A stretch of 34,894 bases of DNA from Actinoplanes sp. NBRC 103695 (lineage in GTDB: Bacteria; Actinomycetota; Actinomycetes; Mycobacteriales; Micromonosporaceae): assembly GCF_030269485.1 (NCBI RefSeq), contig NZ_BSTL01000054.1:1-34894 (forward strand). Direction: 5' to 3'. Of the stretch, positions 1 to 8,113 are shown piece after piece; positions within the stretch are counted from its first letter, which is position 1, and each line of letters begins with the position of its first letter. A program made the position numbers and the translations under genes. Below the pieces are notes generated by a model. It was not told the origin of the DNA. It searched no databases and saw only the letters and a list, made by a program, of their open reading frames with translations.

Positions 1-108
1 GCCGTCGCGACCAGGTACGACAAGCTGAAAAACCGTTACGAGGCAACGGTAACCATCGCCTCGATCATGATCTGGCTCCGCGCCAAACCCGACCGGAGCC
101 GACCATGA
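1..108 (+). pseudogene. IS5-family transposase, C-terminal end (runs off the window)
   Basis: An open frame from base 1 to the TGA at 106-108 encodes about 35 residues containing TRYDKLKNRYEATVTIAS followed by IMIWLR. This is the usual C-terminus of IS5-family DDE transposases from actinobacteria (R-Y-D-K-L..RYEATV..A....WL). Only the end of the gene is in the window, so whether the element is intact cannot be judged. The terminal repeat follows at once. The element marks the left edge of a segment whose gene style differs somewhat from the rest. Confidence is high for the family and low for completeness. Confidence 0.8.
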
Positions 109-127
109 TCCGTCAGATGCGCTCTAG
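107..127. repeat. Putative terminal inverted repeat of the IS5-type element
   Basis: Directly after the transposase stop lies GATCCGTCAGATGCGCTC followed by TAG. IS5-type elements in actinobacteria commonly end within 20-30 bp of the transposase stop in a repeat of the form GAGC(G/C)..TCTGAC. The partner repeat is outside the window, so the exact boundary is inferred. Confidence 0.45.
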
Positions 128-425
128 GTTGATCGCATGACAACTCCGATGACCTCGGGCGCGCTGCCATCACGGGTCTCCAACCGACCTGCTTGAGCGA
201 AACGCGGTCCGCGCCGGCCTTGACGGGGCCGGATCCACGGAGCGAACGGCGACCTCGTTCAACAGTTTCCCCATCGGTGCGGCAACCGCCGCTCCAGGAT
301 GCCCGACGGCATCGAAGATGCAGGATTTTCGCCGGCCCCTACGAGATCTTCTCGCTCGTGGGACGGGCCGTCCATGACAGATCGTCGCGGCTCAGCCCGA
401 TCATCAAGAATCTTGAAGGAGCACG
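128..425. other. Intergenic region between the IS end and the first MFS gene
   Basis: No coding frame here resembles a known protein; the open frames on both strands are low-complexity Arg/Pro-rich shadows. The only functional element recognised is the Shine-Dalgarno AAGGAG at 416-421, just before the ATG at 426. A promoter for the transporter presumably lies here, but no clear -35/-10 pair could be picked. Confidence 0.4.
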
Positions 426-1703
426 ATGAACGAACCGCCCATGACGCCGCTGTCCGGTCCGCTCTCCCGCCCGCAGGTCGTCTCCTGGCGCAATGCGATC
501 TTCGTCGTCTTCCTGCTTCCCGGGCTCGCCTTCGCGAGCTGGGCGTCCCGCCTACCGGCCGTGCGCGACGCACTCGATGTGGGAGTCGACCAGGTAGGGC
601 TCCTGATATTCGGCTTCGCCGTCGGTTCGATCGCGGGCCTCGTGCTGTCGGGCCACATCGTCGCTCGTCTCGGTGCGAAGACGACAATCATGTGGGGTCT
701 CGTCATCACATCGTCCGGCCTCATGCTCGCGGGAGTCGGCGCCACGGTCGGACCGGTCTTCGCCGTCGCATTCGGCGGCCTCATGGTCTTCGGATTCGCC
801 TCGGGCATCATCGACGTCGCCATGAACGTCTCCGGCGCCGCCAACGAACGTGTTCTCGGGCGGGCGATCATGCCGATCTTCCACGCCTTCTTCAGCTTCG
901 GCACCATGCTCGGCGCCGGACTCGGCGCCCTCGCCGAACACGCGGCGGTACCGATCGCCGTGCACCTCGGCCTCGTCGCCGCGATCGTCGTCATCGGCAT
1001 GTTGTTCATCACGCGCCACATCCAGTCGGAGCACACCGTCGAAGACGGCGCCGAGCCGGTGTCCACCGACGACCACTCCCAGACCTGGCGCGGACGCCTC
1101 AGCATCTGGCGCGATCCTCGGACTCTCCTGATCGGCGTACTCGTGCTCAGCGCCGGATTCGCGGAAGGCTCGGCCAGCGACTGGCTCGCCCTCGCCATGG
1201 TCGACGGCCACGGCGTCGACAACGCGAGGGGCGCCGTCGTCTTCGGCATCTTCGTCACGGCAATGACCGTGGGGCGGCTCGGTGGTGTCCTGCTCATCGA
1301 CCGGTTCGGGCGCGTGCCCGTGCTCCGGGTTTCCTTCCTGCTCGCCGCCGCCGGACTGTTCGCGATCATCTTCATACCCGACCCCGTCGTCGCGACCATC
1401 GGCGCGATCGCATGGGGGCTGGGCGCGGCGCTCGGCTTCCCGATCGGCATGTCGGCCGCCGCAGGCGACCCGAGGACCGCTGCCGCGCGGGTCAGTGCCG
1501 TCGCCACGATCGGCTATTTCGCGCTCCTCGCCGGTCCACCGGCGATCGGCTTCCTGGGCGAACATGTCGGCCTGCTCAACGCCCTGATCCTCGTGCTCGT
1601 GCTCTGTGCCGTAGGCGCGCTGGTCGCCAACGCGGCTCGCGAAACGAAGAAGGGAGATGCTTCCACCGACACTCCCGCGAATCCGATCGACGCACCGCGC
1701 TGA
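426..1703 (+). CDS. MFS transporter, YbjJ-like
   Basis: A 425-residue integral membrane protein of the major facilitator superfamily with about 12 predicted helices. The N-terminal segment has FASWASRLPAVRDALDV, then a helix and GHIVARLGAKTT, the loop 2-3 signature position. This pattern (W-x-x-R-x-P...LGxxx..xG) is typical of YbjJ/FucP-like MFS proteins; substrates of that branch are mostly unknown. A charged loop near residues 200-225 (EDGAEPVSTDD) is the likely central cytoplasmic loop. The start is well supported by AAGGAG 5 bp upstream of ATG. The gene converges on the MarR gene. A small solute or drug efflux role is inference. Confidence 0.85.
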   Translation: MNEPPMTPLSGPLSRPQVVSWRNAIFVVFLLPGLAFASWASRLPAVRDALDVGVDQVGLLIFGFAVGSIAGLVLSGHIVARLGAKTTIMWGLVITSSGLMLAGVGATVGPVFAVAFGGLMVFGFASGIIDVAMNVSGAANERVLGRAIMPIFHAFFSFGTMLGAGLGALAEHAAVPIAVHLGLVAAIVVIGMLFITRHIQSEHTVEDGAEPVSTDDHSQTWRGRLSIWRDPRTLLIGVLVLSAGFAEGSASDWLALAMVDGHGVDNARGAVVFGIFVTAMTVGRLGGVLLIDRFGRVPVLRVSFLLAAAGLFAIIFIPDPVVATIGAIAWGLGAALGFPIGMSAAAGDPRTAAARVSAVATIGYFALLAGPPAIGFLGEHVGLLNALILVLVLCAVGALVANAARETKKGDASTDTPANPIDAPR

Positions 1704-1806
1704 CCCCGCCCGCAAGACCGCAGGGCCGGCGGTTCCGTGGACCAGCATCAGCCGCTCACGGTCGACGTCATGGTGAAAGGCTGCTCGAAGCAGTGTTACG
1801 GGACCT

Positions 1807-2271
1807 TCATACGACTGGTGGCCCAGCCCGCAGCTCCCGCTGCCGGGCCCGTGCGACCTCACGGAGCGCGTCGCCGAGTTCCTTCCACGCTCCGTCCGAA
1901 AAGAGTTCGCCGTCGATCTTCAGGAGCAGATGCTTGGCGCGATCGGCGGCCTCGGTGCCCTGCGCGGTGAGCTGGAGGACGGCGGCACGTCCCTGCCCCA
2001 CTCCCCCGACCGTGGTGACGAACCCCTGCTCGATCAAGGCATCGACGATCGGGTGCAGACTCTGCACCTTGATGCCGGCCCGCCGGGCAAGTTCGCTGAA
2101 CGAGATCCCCGGCGCCGCACCCAGATGACCCAGCAGGCCGAGCCGACGCAGCGAAAGACCGAGGCTCTTCAACTCGGTCTCGACGCGCTGTTCAATCACA
2201 CGCGCCTGAACGATCATCGTCAACGCGGCATTGAATGCGGACTGCTGCGCCAGGCGGTTCGCCTCAACCAC
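1807..2271 (-). CDS. MarR-family transcriptional regulator
   Basis: A 154-residue winged-helix protein. Residues about 50-75 (LGAAPGISFSELARRAGIKV, then QSLHPIVDALIEQGFV) form the MarR helix-turn-helix, and TTVGGVGQGRAAVLQLTAQG is the wing followed by the usual linker into the C-terminal dimerisation helix. Length is typical for the family. It is divergent from the esterase gene at 2396, and a palindrome at 2314-2334 lies between them, so autoregulation and control of the esterase are likely. Whether it also controls the convergent MFS transporter is unknown. The ligand cannot be predicted. Confidence 0.88.
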   Translation of the reverse strand: MVEANRLAQQSAFNAALTMIVQARVIEQRVETELKSLGLSLRRLGLLGHLGAAPGISFSELARRAGIKVQSLHPIVDALIEQGFVTTVGGVGQGRAAVLQLTAQGTEAADRAKHLLLKIDGELFSDGAWKELGDALREVARARQRELRAGPPVV

Positions 2272-2313
2272 ACACGGCCCCTCTCACTCCGAAGACTCCT
2301 CCATCGTAACGAG

Positions 2314-2334
2314 ACTTACAGGCAGACTGTAGGT
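2314..2334. promoter_or_regulatory. Candidate MarR operator with overlapping -10 element
   Basis: Arms ACTTACAG (2314-2321) and CTGTAGGT (2327-2334) are inverted repeats matching at 7 of 8 positions around a 5-bp spacer. TATGAT at 2334-2339 is a 5/6 match to a -10 hexamer reading toward the esterase. A site of this size in a marR-divergent intergenic region fits the usual MarR arrangement. Binding is inferred. Confidence 0.55.
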
Positions 2335-2395
2335 ATGATCGCTTTCATGATCACTCTTGAAGCAACGGAGCCTCCTCGAACTGGAGGATCGCCCC

Positions 2396-3406
2396 ATGAG
2401 CGAAGCTGACATCCGCCGACCAGCCTTCGACACCGAAGTCGCCCCTCTCCTACAGGCCCTGCCCCCGCTGCCGCGCCTTGACATCGAAACCATCGATGAG
2501 CTGCGCGTCGCGACCGGCCCCGGCCCGGAACGAGTCATCGAACACGCCGCGGCCCTCGGGTTGACCCACGAAGAGATCGTCATCGACGGCCCGCGCGGCC
2601 CCATCCCGATGTCCGTCATCCGCCCCGAACGGCTCAGCCGGCCCGCGCCCATCTACTACACGATCCACGGCGGGGGAATGGTCTCGGGCAACCGATTCAC
2701 CGCCGTCATCGAGGTCGACGAACTGAAGTGGACCGCCGAACACGGGATGGTCCTCGTCACACCCGAGTACCGCCTCGCCCCGGAACATCCCGCACCCGCA
2801 CCCGTCGAGGACTGCTATGCCGGCCTGGCCTGGGCCGCACGGAACGCGACCGGCTGGGGTGCGGATCCCGCCCAGATCATCGTCGCCGGAGCGTCCGGCG
2901 GAGGCGGTCTCGCCGCCGGAACGGTGCTCATGGCCCGCGACCGGGCCGAGGTCGTCGTACGCGCCCAGCTCCTGATCTGCCCCATGCTGGACGACCGCAA
3001 CAACACCTCGTCAGCCGGGCAGTACACCGGCGCCGCCGGCGGGGTGTGGCCGACGGAGAACAACCAGTGGGCCTGGCGCGCAGTCCTCGGTGACGGTCAC
3101 GCCGAACGCGACGACGTCGACCACTACTCAGCGCCCGCGCGAGCCACCGACCTCAGCGGACTGCCGGAGGCGTTCATCGACGTCGGATCCGCAGAGGTCT
3201 TCCGCGACGAGGACGTCGACTATGCGAGCCGACTGTGGAAGGCCGGCGTCCAGGCCGAACTGCACGTCTGGCGCGGCGGCTATCACGGCTTCGACCTCAT
3301 CGGCCCCGAGACGCCGCTGGGGACGGCCAGCCGCACCGCCCGGCAAAGCTGGGTGAGCCGGGTGGTGGCATCCATGCGAGCGCCCACTGCGGTAACCATC
3401 CCCTGA
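2396..3406 (+). CDS. Alpha/beta hydrolase (HSL / acetyl-esterase type)
   Basis: A 336-residue esterase of the hormone-sensitive-lipase family. The oxyanion-hole motif HGGG is in YTIHGGGMVSGN near residue 88. The nucleophile elbow is VAGASGGGGLAAG, giving G-x-S-x-G. The acidic residue lies in FIDVGSAEVFRDEDV and the histidine in GGYHGFD near the C-terminus. All catalytic positions are present, so it should be active on small acyl esters. The chosen ATG at 2396 has GGAGG 8 bp upstream; a TTG further up at 2357 stays in frame but lacks a ribosome site. It is divergent from marR, with a likely shared operator. The natural substrate is unknown. Confidence 0.9.
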   Translation: MSEADIRRPAFDTEVAPLLQALPPLPRLDIETIDELRVATGPGPERVIEHAAALGLTHEEIVIDGPRGPIPMSVIRPERLSRPAPIYYTIHGGGMVSGNRFTAVIEVDELKWTAEHGMVLVTPEYRLAPEHPAPAPVEDCYAGLAWAARNATGWGADPAQIIVAGASGGGGLAAGTVLMARDRAEVVVRAQLLICPMLDDRNNTSSAGQYTGAAGGVWPTENNQWAWRAVLGDGHAERDDVDHYSAPARATDLSGLPEAFIDVGSAEVFRDEDVDYASRLWKAGVQAELHVWRGGYHGFDLIGPETPLGTASRTARQSWVSRVVASMRAPTAVTIP

Positions 3407-3445
3407 CCACCATCGCCTGCAGCACCACCGGTTTCCGGAGGACTC

Positions 3446-3590
3446 ATGCGCGAGGACCAGAGCAAGGCCGCGCGGATCGACGAGCTGAACGCAACGATCC
3501 GGTACACGATGTGGTCGGTGTCCCGGGCCGAGTCGCCGCCGCCGGCGCTCCGCGAGGACCTGACGAGCGAGGTGAACGGGCTGTTCCGCT
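3446..3590 (+). pseudogene. hemQ-like (chlorite dismutase family) 5' fragment
   Basis: After a good GGAGG site, ATG at 3446 opens a frame starting MREDQSKAARIDELNATI then RYTMWSVSR. The L-N-A-T-x-R-Y-x-M-x-S-V motif is the characteristic N-terminus of actinobacterial HemQ, the coproheme decarboxylase of the chlorite dismutase superfamily. Similarity stops after about 45-48 residues (..EVNGLFRFE); the frame then continues only as antisense of the next MFS gene. HemQ is normally about 230 residues, so roughly 80 percent is missing. The break near 3590 marks a rearrangement junction. The family call rests on a short but distinctive motif. Confidence 0.6.
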
Positions 3591-3684
3591 TTGAATCTCA
3601 GCTGCTCTTCCAAGTTCTCACCGAGCGCGAGGAGAAAGCGACTGTCGCCGTAGCTTCGAACGAAGCCTTCTTGGCGTGGAGTTC

Positions 3685-5145
3685 TCAACGACCGTGTCGT
3701 ATCGGTACCAAGAGAGCTGACAGGAGCGCGGATACCGCCGCGGCGGTTGCGACGACGAACCCGGCGGTGTAACCATCGCCCCACGGGGTACTGGTCGATC
3801 CGGTGTGGGCTGCCAAAACCGTGCTGGCGATGGCAGAGCCGAACGCGCCTCCGACCGTACGGACTACGGTGTTGATGCCGGTTGCGACCCCGACTTCGCT
3901 GCCCTGTACGGACTGGACGATGAGGTTGGCCATCGAGCCGAAGGCGAATGACGCGCCGGCGCCCATGGTGAATCCGCCCAGCATTAGATGCCAGGGTAAA
4001 GAGTGAATTACGGTGAGCTGTGCGAACGACCCGCTGGTGAGGGCGGCCCCCAGTACCAAGGTGCTGCGAAAGCCCAGCGCAACGCCGAGCCGGCCGGCGA
4101 AGGTGCCGACCAGAAGCTGGCCGATGGCGCTCGGCAGCAGCAGCAGGCCCGCGACCGTCGCAGTCGTACCCAGTCCAGGACCGTCACCGGCTGGGGCCTG
4201 AGCGAGCTGAGGCAGGAGCAGAAATCCGGCGAAAATCGCCAGACCGATGAGAACGGCGGTCAAGTTCGTCATCGCGACGGTGCGCTGAGCAAGGACGTCG
4301 AGGCGGATCAACGGCCTAGCGATGCGCGATTCCAGTCGGATCCAGAGCAGCAGCAGCACTGATCCGCCGCCCAGCAGGGCCACGTTGGCCGGTGAACCCC
4401 ATCCCCAGGACGGTGCTTGCGTCACCCCGAGCAGCAGCGATGCCAGGACCGCCGCCAGCAGAAGCGCCCCGGCCCAGTCGATGCTGTCGCCATCGCCGCG
4501 TGGGGACGGCGGTACCCAGCGGTGGGCGGCGACAGCGACCGGCAGCGCCACCAGACCGAGCCAGAAAAGCCAGGAAACGTCGAGGTGGTCGACGATCACT
4601 CCGGACAGCGGCAGCGCAATGCCGGACCCGACGCCGAAGATGGCACTGATGAGGCTGATCGCTCCTGGCACTTTCGGTCGTGCGAAGGAGTCGCGGACCA
4701 CTCCGAAAGCCAGCGGGAACACGCCACCAGCCACTCCCTGGAGCACCCGACCGGCGATCAGGACTCCCACGCTGGGTGCCAGGGCGTTGACGACTGCGCC
4801 AACGCAAAACATCAGCAGTACGGCGGTGAGCACCCGGGCTTTGCCGTACCGCTCGCCCAGCTTGCCGACGATGGGCGTCGCGATGGAGGCGGACAGAAGG
4901 AAACCGGTGAGGATCCACGACGTGGTTGTGGGGCTCGCGTTGTAGTTTCGCGCAAGGGCCGGCAGTGCAGGAAGCACAAGAATCTGCGACAGCGCGAAGC
5001 TGACGCAGGCAGCGAGGAGAACGGCCAGGACCCGGTTCGGGTGACTGGTCAGCGGTTGCGCTTCCTGTGCTGCGGGAGCGCTCATACCGTTCTCAAAGCG
5101 AGACGGTGCTGAGTCGGGAGCGGGATTGTTCTCCGAGGTCTTCAT
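3685..5145 (-). CDS. MFS drug:H+ antiporter, DHA2 type (14 TM)
   Basis: A 486-residue multidrug-efflux type MFS protein. After a hydrophilic N-terminus of about 35 residues come many helices, including the DHA motif A region GFLLSASIATPIVGKLGERY then GKARVL (G-x-L-x-x-R-x-G-x-K/R), and motif C-like LISAIFGVGSGIALPLSG. The length and helix count fit the 14-TM DHA2 group. The start is supported by AAGGA about 7 bp upstream of ATG. A strong imperfect inverted repeat lies 30-80 bp upstream. Its 3' end abuts the hemQ fragment. Antiseptic or antibiotic export is the family role; the specific drug is unknown. Confidence 0.88.
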   Translation of the reverse strand: MKTSENNPAPDSAPSRFENGMSAPAAQEAQPLTSHPNRVLAVLLAACVSFALSQILVLPALPALARNYNASPTTTSWILTGFLLSASIATPIVGKLGERYGKARVLTAVLLMFCVGAVVNALAPSVGVLIAGRVLQGVAGGVFPLAFGVVRDSFARPKVPGAISLISAIFGVGSGIALPLSGVIVDHLDVSWLFWLGLVALPVAVAAHRWVPPSPRGDGDSIDWAGALLLAAVLASLLLGVTQAPSWGWGSPANVALLGGGSVLLLLWIRLESRIARPLIRLDVLAQRTVAMTNLTAVLIGLAIFAGFLLLPQLAQAPAGDGPGLGTTATVAGLLLLPSAIGQLLVGTFAGRLGVALGFRSTLVLGAALTSGSFAQLTVIHSLPWHLMLGGFTMGAGASFAFGSMANLIVQSVQGSEVGVATGINTVVRTVGGAFGSAIASTVLAAHTGSTSTPWGDGYTAGFVVATAAAVSALLSALLVPIRHGR

Positions 5146-5174
5146 GGGGATCCTTCGACGGCTTGCTCGATGGC

Positions 5175-5225
5175 GGACATCGACGCGCGCACGCCCACCG
5201 ACCGGGGCGTGCGGCGCGGATGTCC
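5175..5225. repeat. Long imperfect inverted repeat upstream of the DHA2 exporter
   Basis: Outer arms GGACATC (5175-5181) and GATGTCC (5219-5225) and inner arms GCACGCCC (5189-5196) and GGGCGTGC (5205-5212) are each perfect complements, separated by a small GC-rich asymmetric bulge. It lies 30-80 bp before the exporter start. It could be an operator for a regulator elsewhere or a hairpin in the mRNA leader. Confidence 0.5.
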
Positions 5226-5258
5226 GGGGTCATACGGGAGATGGCATCGCTGAGACGT

Positions 5259-5399
5259 TCAGAAGCCTGCCGAGGTACCCGCCGTGTCCTCGTCCCAGAT
5301 GATCAGCTCGTCGTCGACCACAGTGCCCGGCGAGAACCACTCCGACAGGTGAGCAACGATGTCCGGGAAGTACGGCGTGTGGTCGCGGGCCTGCCTCGA
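5259..5399 (-). pseudogene. ATP-dependent DNA ligase fragment
   Basis: Reading on the minus strand, the last 46 codons of a short frame give SRQARDHTPYFPDIVAHL and then FSPGTVVDDELIIWDEDTAG. This follows the adenylation-domain pattern of actinobacterial ATP-dependent ligases (SR.GRDLTP.FPDI....LP.GTVLDGELV.WD), the stretch between motifs I and IIIa. The rest of the ligase is missing on both sides: the 5' side joins an IS1380 remnant and the frame stops right after the motif. Non-functional. The match is by pattern recall. Confidence 0.6.
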
Positions 5400-5580
5400 C
5401 TGGGTGTTACTTCTTGCGGTACCCCGGGCGGCATTCCGGCTGGAGTCTCGGCGGTGGCGTCCAGGTAACACAACAAGGGGCGGAACCCCAACGGCGCCTT
5501 CCAGGTCAGCCCGACCTTGACCGACGACGGGGCTCGCTGCCCTCCGAGCGGTCGGGAATGTGGGGCGCGGTGGAGGCGAT
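5400..5580 (-). pseudogene. IS1380-family transposase remnant
   Basis: Minus-strand frames read LTWKAPLGFRPLLCYLDATA then ETPAGMPPG, and after a frameshift ARSNT. IS1380 transposases carry K..(F/Y)GF.PLL.YLD.TGEALAG.LRPGNAGSNTA at this place. Immediately upstream, another frame gives IPDRSEGSEP, resembling the preceding HSEKE.A.P. At least two frameshifts are needed and most of the about 450-residue protein is absent. It joins the ligase fragment directly, so the two relics mark a composite deletion or insertion scar. Confidence 0.6.
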
Positions 5581-5616
5581 GTCGAGTACCCGGCTGTCGG
5601 AGGCGAGCCGGTTCAC

Positions 5617-6891
5617 TCATGCAGCGGCCCGCCCGTTCAGGCTGGAGTTGAAGCGGTGAACCGCGGAGGCGGCGCTGAGGCCGAGTTCGGCGAGACCGCG
5701 AAGTCCAGGCCGGTCGAGGCGGTCGATACGGGACAGCCAACGCAACGGCAGCAGGGAAAAGCGGATCGCGGCGGGCGCGTAGCCGGCCATCTCGCGATGG
5801 AAACGGTGGGTTGCCAGGGCGATGGTGCTGTGTCCGTCGCGCGCGGCGAACAGCTCGCGGGCGAGGTGGTCCGCGTCGATGATCGCGGTTGCGGCGGCGC
5901 GTCCGCCGGTGGGGGGCATAGCGTGCACGGCGTCGCCGAGTGCGGTGACCGGTCCGGCCGGCCACGGCGTCAGGTCGGCATCGGGGTCGGCGGCGTAGAA
6001 CCGGAACCAGGCTGCGGAGCCAGGGTCGGTGGTGGCGATGAGCTCGAGCACGGCCGGAGGCCAACCACGAACAGCCGACAGCGTGAACTCGACCAGTTCC
6101 GGCCCGGTCATCCCCTGCACGGTGGCGGGGGGCAGCACGGTCTCGGTGGCACTGAATCCCCACACCAGGGACGGGGCCTCCGTGATGGCCGGGACGGTGG
6201 TGCAGGAGGCCGGATCGATTGCCGGGCCGCCGCTCGGGTCGTGGAGCTGCATGAACATCGACGCTCCCTTGAGGCCCAAGGCGAGCACCGGCCCATCGTT
6301 GACGATATCGGGCAGCAGGGCGCGGGTGCGTTCGGTGAGCGGAGTGCGGGCGGCGATGCCCCCGAACCCGATGGGATTGGCCAGGTCCCGGCCGGCGAGC
6401 GAGGCCGCTACCCGGGAGCGGGTACCGTCGGCGCCGACGAGCACATCTGCGGTGTCGGTACTGCCGTCAGCGAAGTGGGCGGTGATTCGGCCGTCGGACA
6501 GAACCTCGTGAGACACATATTCGGCCCCGAATCGCACCTGATCGTCCAGGCCGTGGGTCAGCAGGGTTCGCAGCGGCACTCGTCCGATCATGAGAGTGTC
6601 GGTGCCCTGATCGGAGGGGCGGGTGACCAACGGGCGCAGGTGGTGGTCAGCCCAGGTGTAGCGGCGAAGCGACGCACGGGAGACCGAGCTGGCCAACAGG
6701 GCATGGTAGTGCTGCGGGCTGAGGTGGCGGCGGAGGATTTCACAGGCCTGATCGTCGAGATGCAGCCGGTAACCGCCGGTAGCCCCCACATGGGGGTCAC
6801 GGTCGTGGACGGACACTTCGATACCGCCGTGGTGCAGGGCCTGGGCAAGCGTCAGCCCACCGATCCCCGCCCCGATGATCATGACTCGCAT
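5617..6891 (-). CDS. FAD-dependent aromatic hydroxylase-like monooxygenase
   Basis: A 424-residue group A flavoprotein. The N-terminal dinucleotide fold MRVMIIGAGIGGLTLAQAL has G-x-G-x-x-G. The DG motif is DVLVGADGTRSRVA and the GD motif is VTALGDAVHAMPPTGGRAA. These three motifs define the p-hydroxybenzoate-hydroxylase-type family that uses FAD, NAD(P)H and O2. The usual GRGANTA stretch after the GD motif reads GGRAAATA. ATG at 6891 is preferred over the upstream in-frame codon at 6945 because GGGAG lies just before it. It stands alone, with an IS remnant downstream. Tailoring or drug inactivation roles occur in this family; the substrate is unknown. Confidence 0.88.
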   Translation of the reverse strand: MRVMIIGAGIGGLTLAQALHHGGIEVSVHDRDPHVGATGGYRLHLDDQACEILRRHLSPQHYHALLASSVSRASLRRYTWADHHLRPLVTRPSDQGTDTLMIGRVPLRTLLTHGLDDQVRFGAEYVSHEVLSDGRITAHFADGSTDTADVLVGADGTRSRVAASLAGRDLANPIGFGGIAARTPLTERTRALLPDIVNDGPVLALGLKGASMFMQLHDPSGGPAIDPASCTTVPAITEAPSLVWGFSATETVLPPATVQGMTGPELVEFTLSAVRGWPPAVLELIATTDPGSAAWFRFYAADPDADLTPWPAGPVTALGDAVHAMPPTGGRAAATAIIDADHLARELFAARDGHSTIALATHRFHREMAGYAPAAIRFSLLPLRWLSRIDRLDRPGLRGLAELGLSAASAVHRFNSSLNGRAAA

Positions 6892-6949
6892 GTTGCTCCC
6901 TCTTTTAGTACACAACGTGATATCAGTCGATGCCCTGCTCGCCATTAAC

Positions 6950-7700
6950 GGCGTCCAGGCGTGACCAGGCGATGACGTGGTCGCTGTCGGGGTGACGTGG
7001 GCGGGGCGAGGGTCTGCTCCGGGGCTCTCTGGCAGACCCTCGCGAACCGCGCTGTCGATGACCAGGCGGGCCGGCGCGCTGGGGATCTCAGGAGAACCGC
7101 TGCCGACGCCGACGCCGACGCGTCACTTCACGGGCATTTTCATTTTGAGATGCTTCAGATCGAGCCTTCGTCGCGCAGGTCTCCACCCGAGCCGTGTCCC
7201 CCTCTGCGACCTCGGCACCGGTCCCGCCGAAGCACCGCCGGCCGGGACCACGGGTCCTCGCGTCCTGCCCGGGGTCGAGGAACCGTTTGCCCGCGTGCAT
7301 GCTGTGCGGGCCGGCCGCGGCGGCCCCCGCATTGTTGTGGGGGCGCGACCCACAGGCGGCGACCGGGTACGCCGTCGCCAGAACCATGGTGGACGCCCCG
7401 AACCTCAATCGCCCGGGCGGCGCATTCCCTGACGGCGCTGCATCCACTGCCATGACTAGCCTCCTGCCGACCGGCTACCTCGCCATCTGACGCCGACTTC
7501 GTACCGAGCGAATCTGAGACGAACGTTAATGTGCTGCTCAGGCCGGTTGTCCGAGCCAGGTGCCCGGCGCGCGCGTCAGCGTGGTGGACTTCTACGCCTG
7601 CCTGACCGCGCGGGTCCGGGCCGTTACGTTCTCGCTCCGGCCGAAGTTGTACGCCACGGAAAAACGTGATCATCCACTGTGGTCGTGTGGCTGACGGCAA
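6950..7700. other. Decayed region without a convincing gene
   Basis: Open frames exist on both strands, but none looks like a conserved protein. The most gene-like piece is minus-strand (about 7330-7453): a frame reading LRFGASTMVLATAYPVAACG, with a hydrophobic stretch and a lipobox-like VAAC. It quickly turns into Arg-rich sequence, so it may be the remains of a secreted protein. Confidence 0.4.
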
Positions 7701-7719
7701 CCTGTGGCAGCTCATGATC

Positions 7720-8045
7720 GGAAGTTGTGCGACAGCCTCGTGGTCCTCGCGCGAAGGTTCCGAAACCCTCGGCGTACCCGCGCTGGAGTGAGCCGGCCCC
7801 CGGGTGCGAGACGTTCCTACGGCCGACGTAGGTCCTGGGTGAGGTGGCGGGCGAGACGCAGCCGGGTGTAGGAGGCGATCACGATCCACGTCCACCGGTC
7901 CGCGGCGTACGGGTCACGTAGCTTCGGCGCGTTCCAGCCGGGTAGTAGACACGCTCGTCGGCCCACACCGTGGTCACGGTGACAATACCGTTGTCGGCCT
8001 TGCCGTAACGACCCCCGCCACTGCCGCCCGACATGCGCCGTCGCG
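7720..8045 (-). pseudogene. IS701-family transposase remnant with internal deletion
   Basis: The minus strand reads YGKADNGIVTVTTVWADERV then YYP, the core of actinobacterial IS701-type transposases (GKVDNGIVTVTTVWADERVYYPL). It jumps, in another frame, to PKLRDPYAADRWTWIVIASY then TRLRLARHLTQDLRRP and, past a stop, GRLTPARVRRGFRNLRA. Those are C-terminal signatures of the same family (ADRWTWL.IA..TQLRLAR.L..DLRRPWE..GRLTPARVRRGFRN). The N-terminus and roughly the middle half are gone, and a stop interrupts the tail. Dead element adjoining the phz-type operon. Confidence 0.72.
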
Positions 8046-8113
8046 GTCCCGTCCGTGCGGTCGCCTTATCACCGCGGGGTTCGTTGAATGATGCGACAGG
8101 GAGCGGCCGCTGG

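Noticed and set aside
299..2128. 609-codon open frame on the plus strand
   Set aside because: It overlaps the MFS and MarR genes in another frame and is extremely Arg/Pro/Gly-rich, as expected of a shadow frame in high-GC DNA.
6977..7490. Several overlapping open frames of 60-150 codons on both strands
   Set aside because: None has a credible start signal or motif. A faint resemblance to a secreted glycoside hydrolase start on the minus strand was too weak to report.
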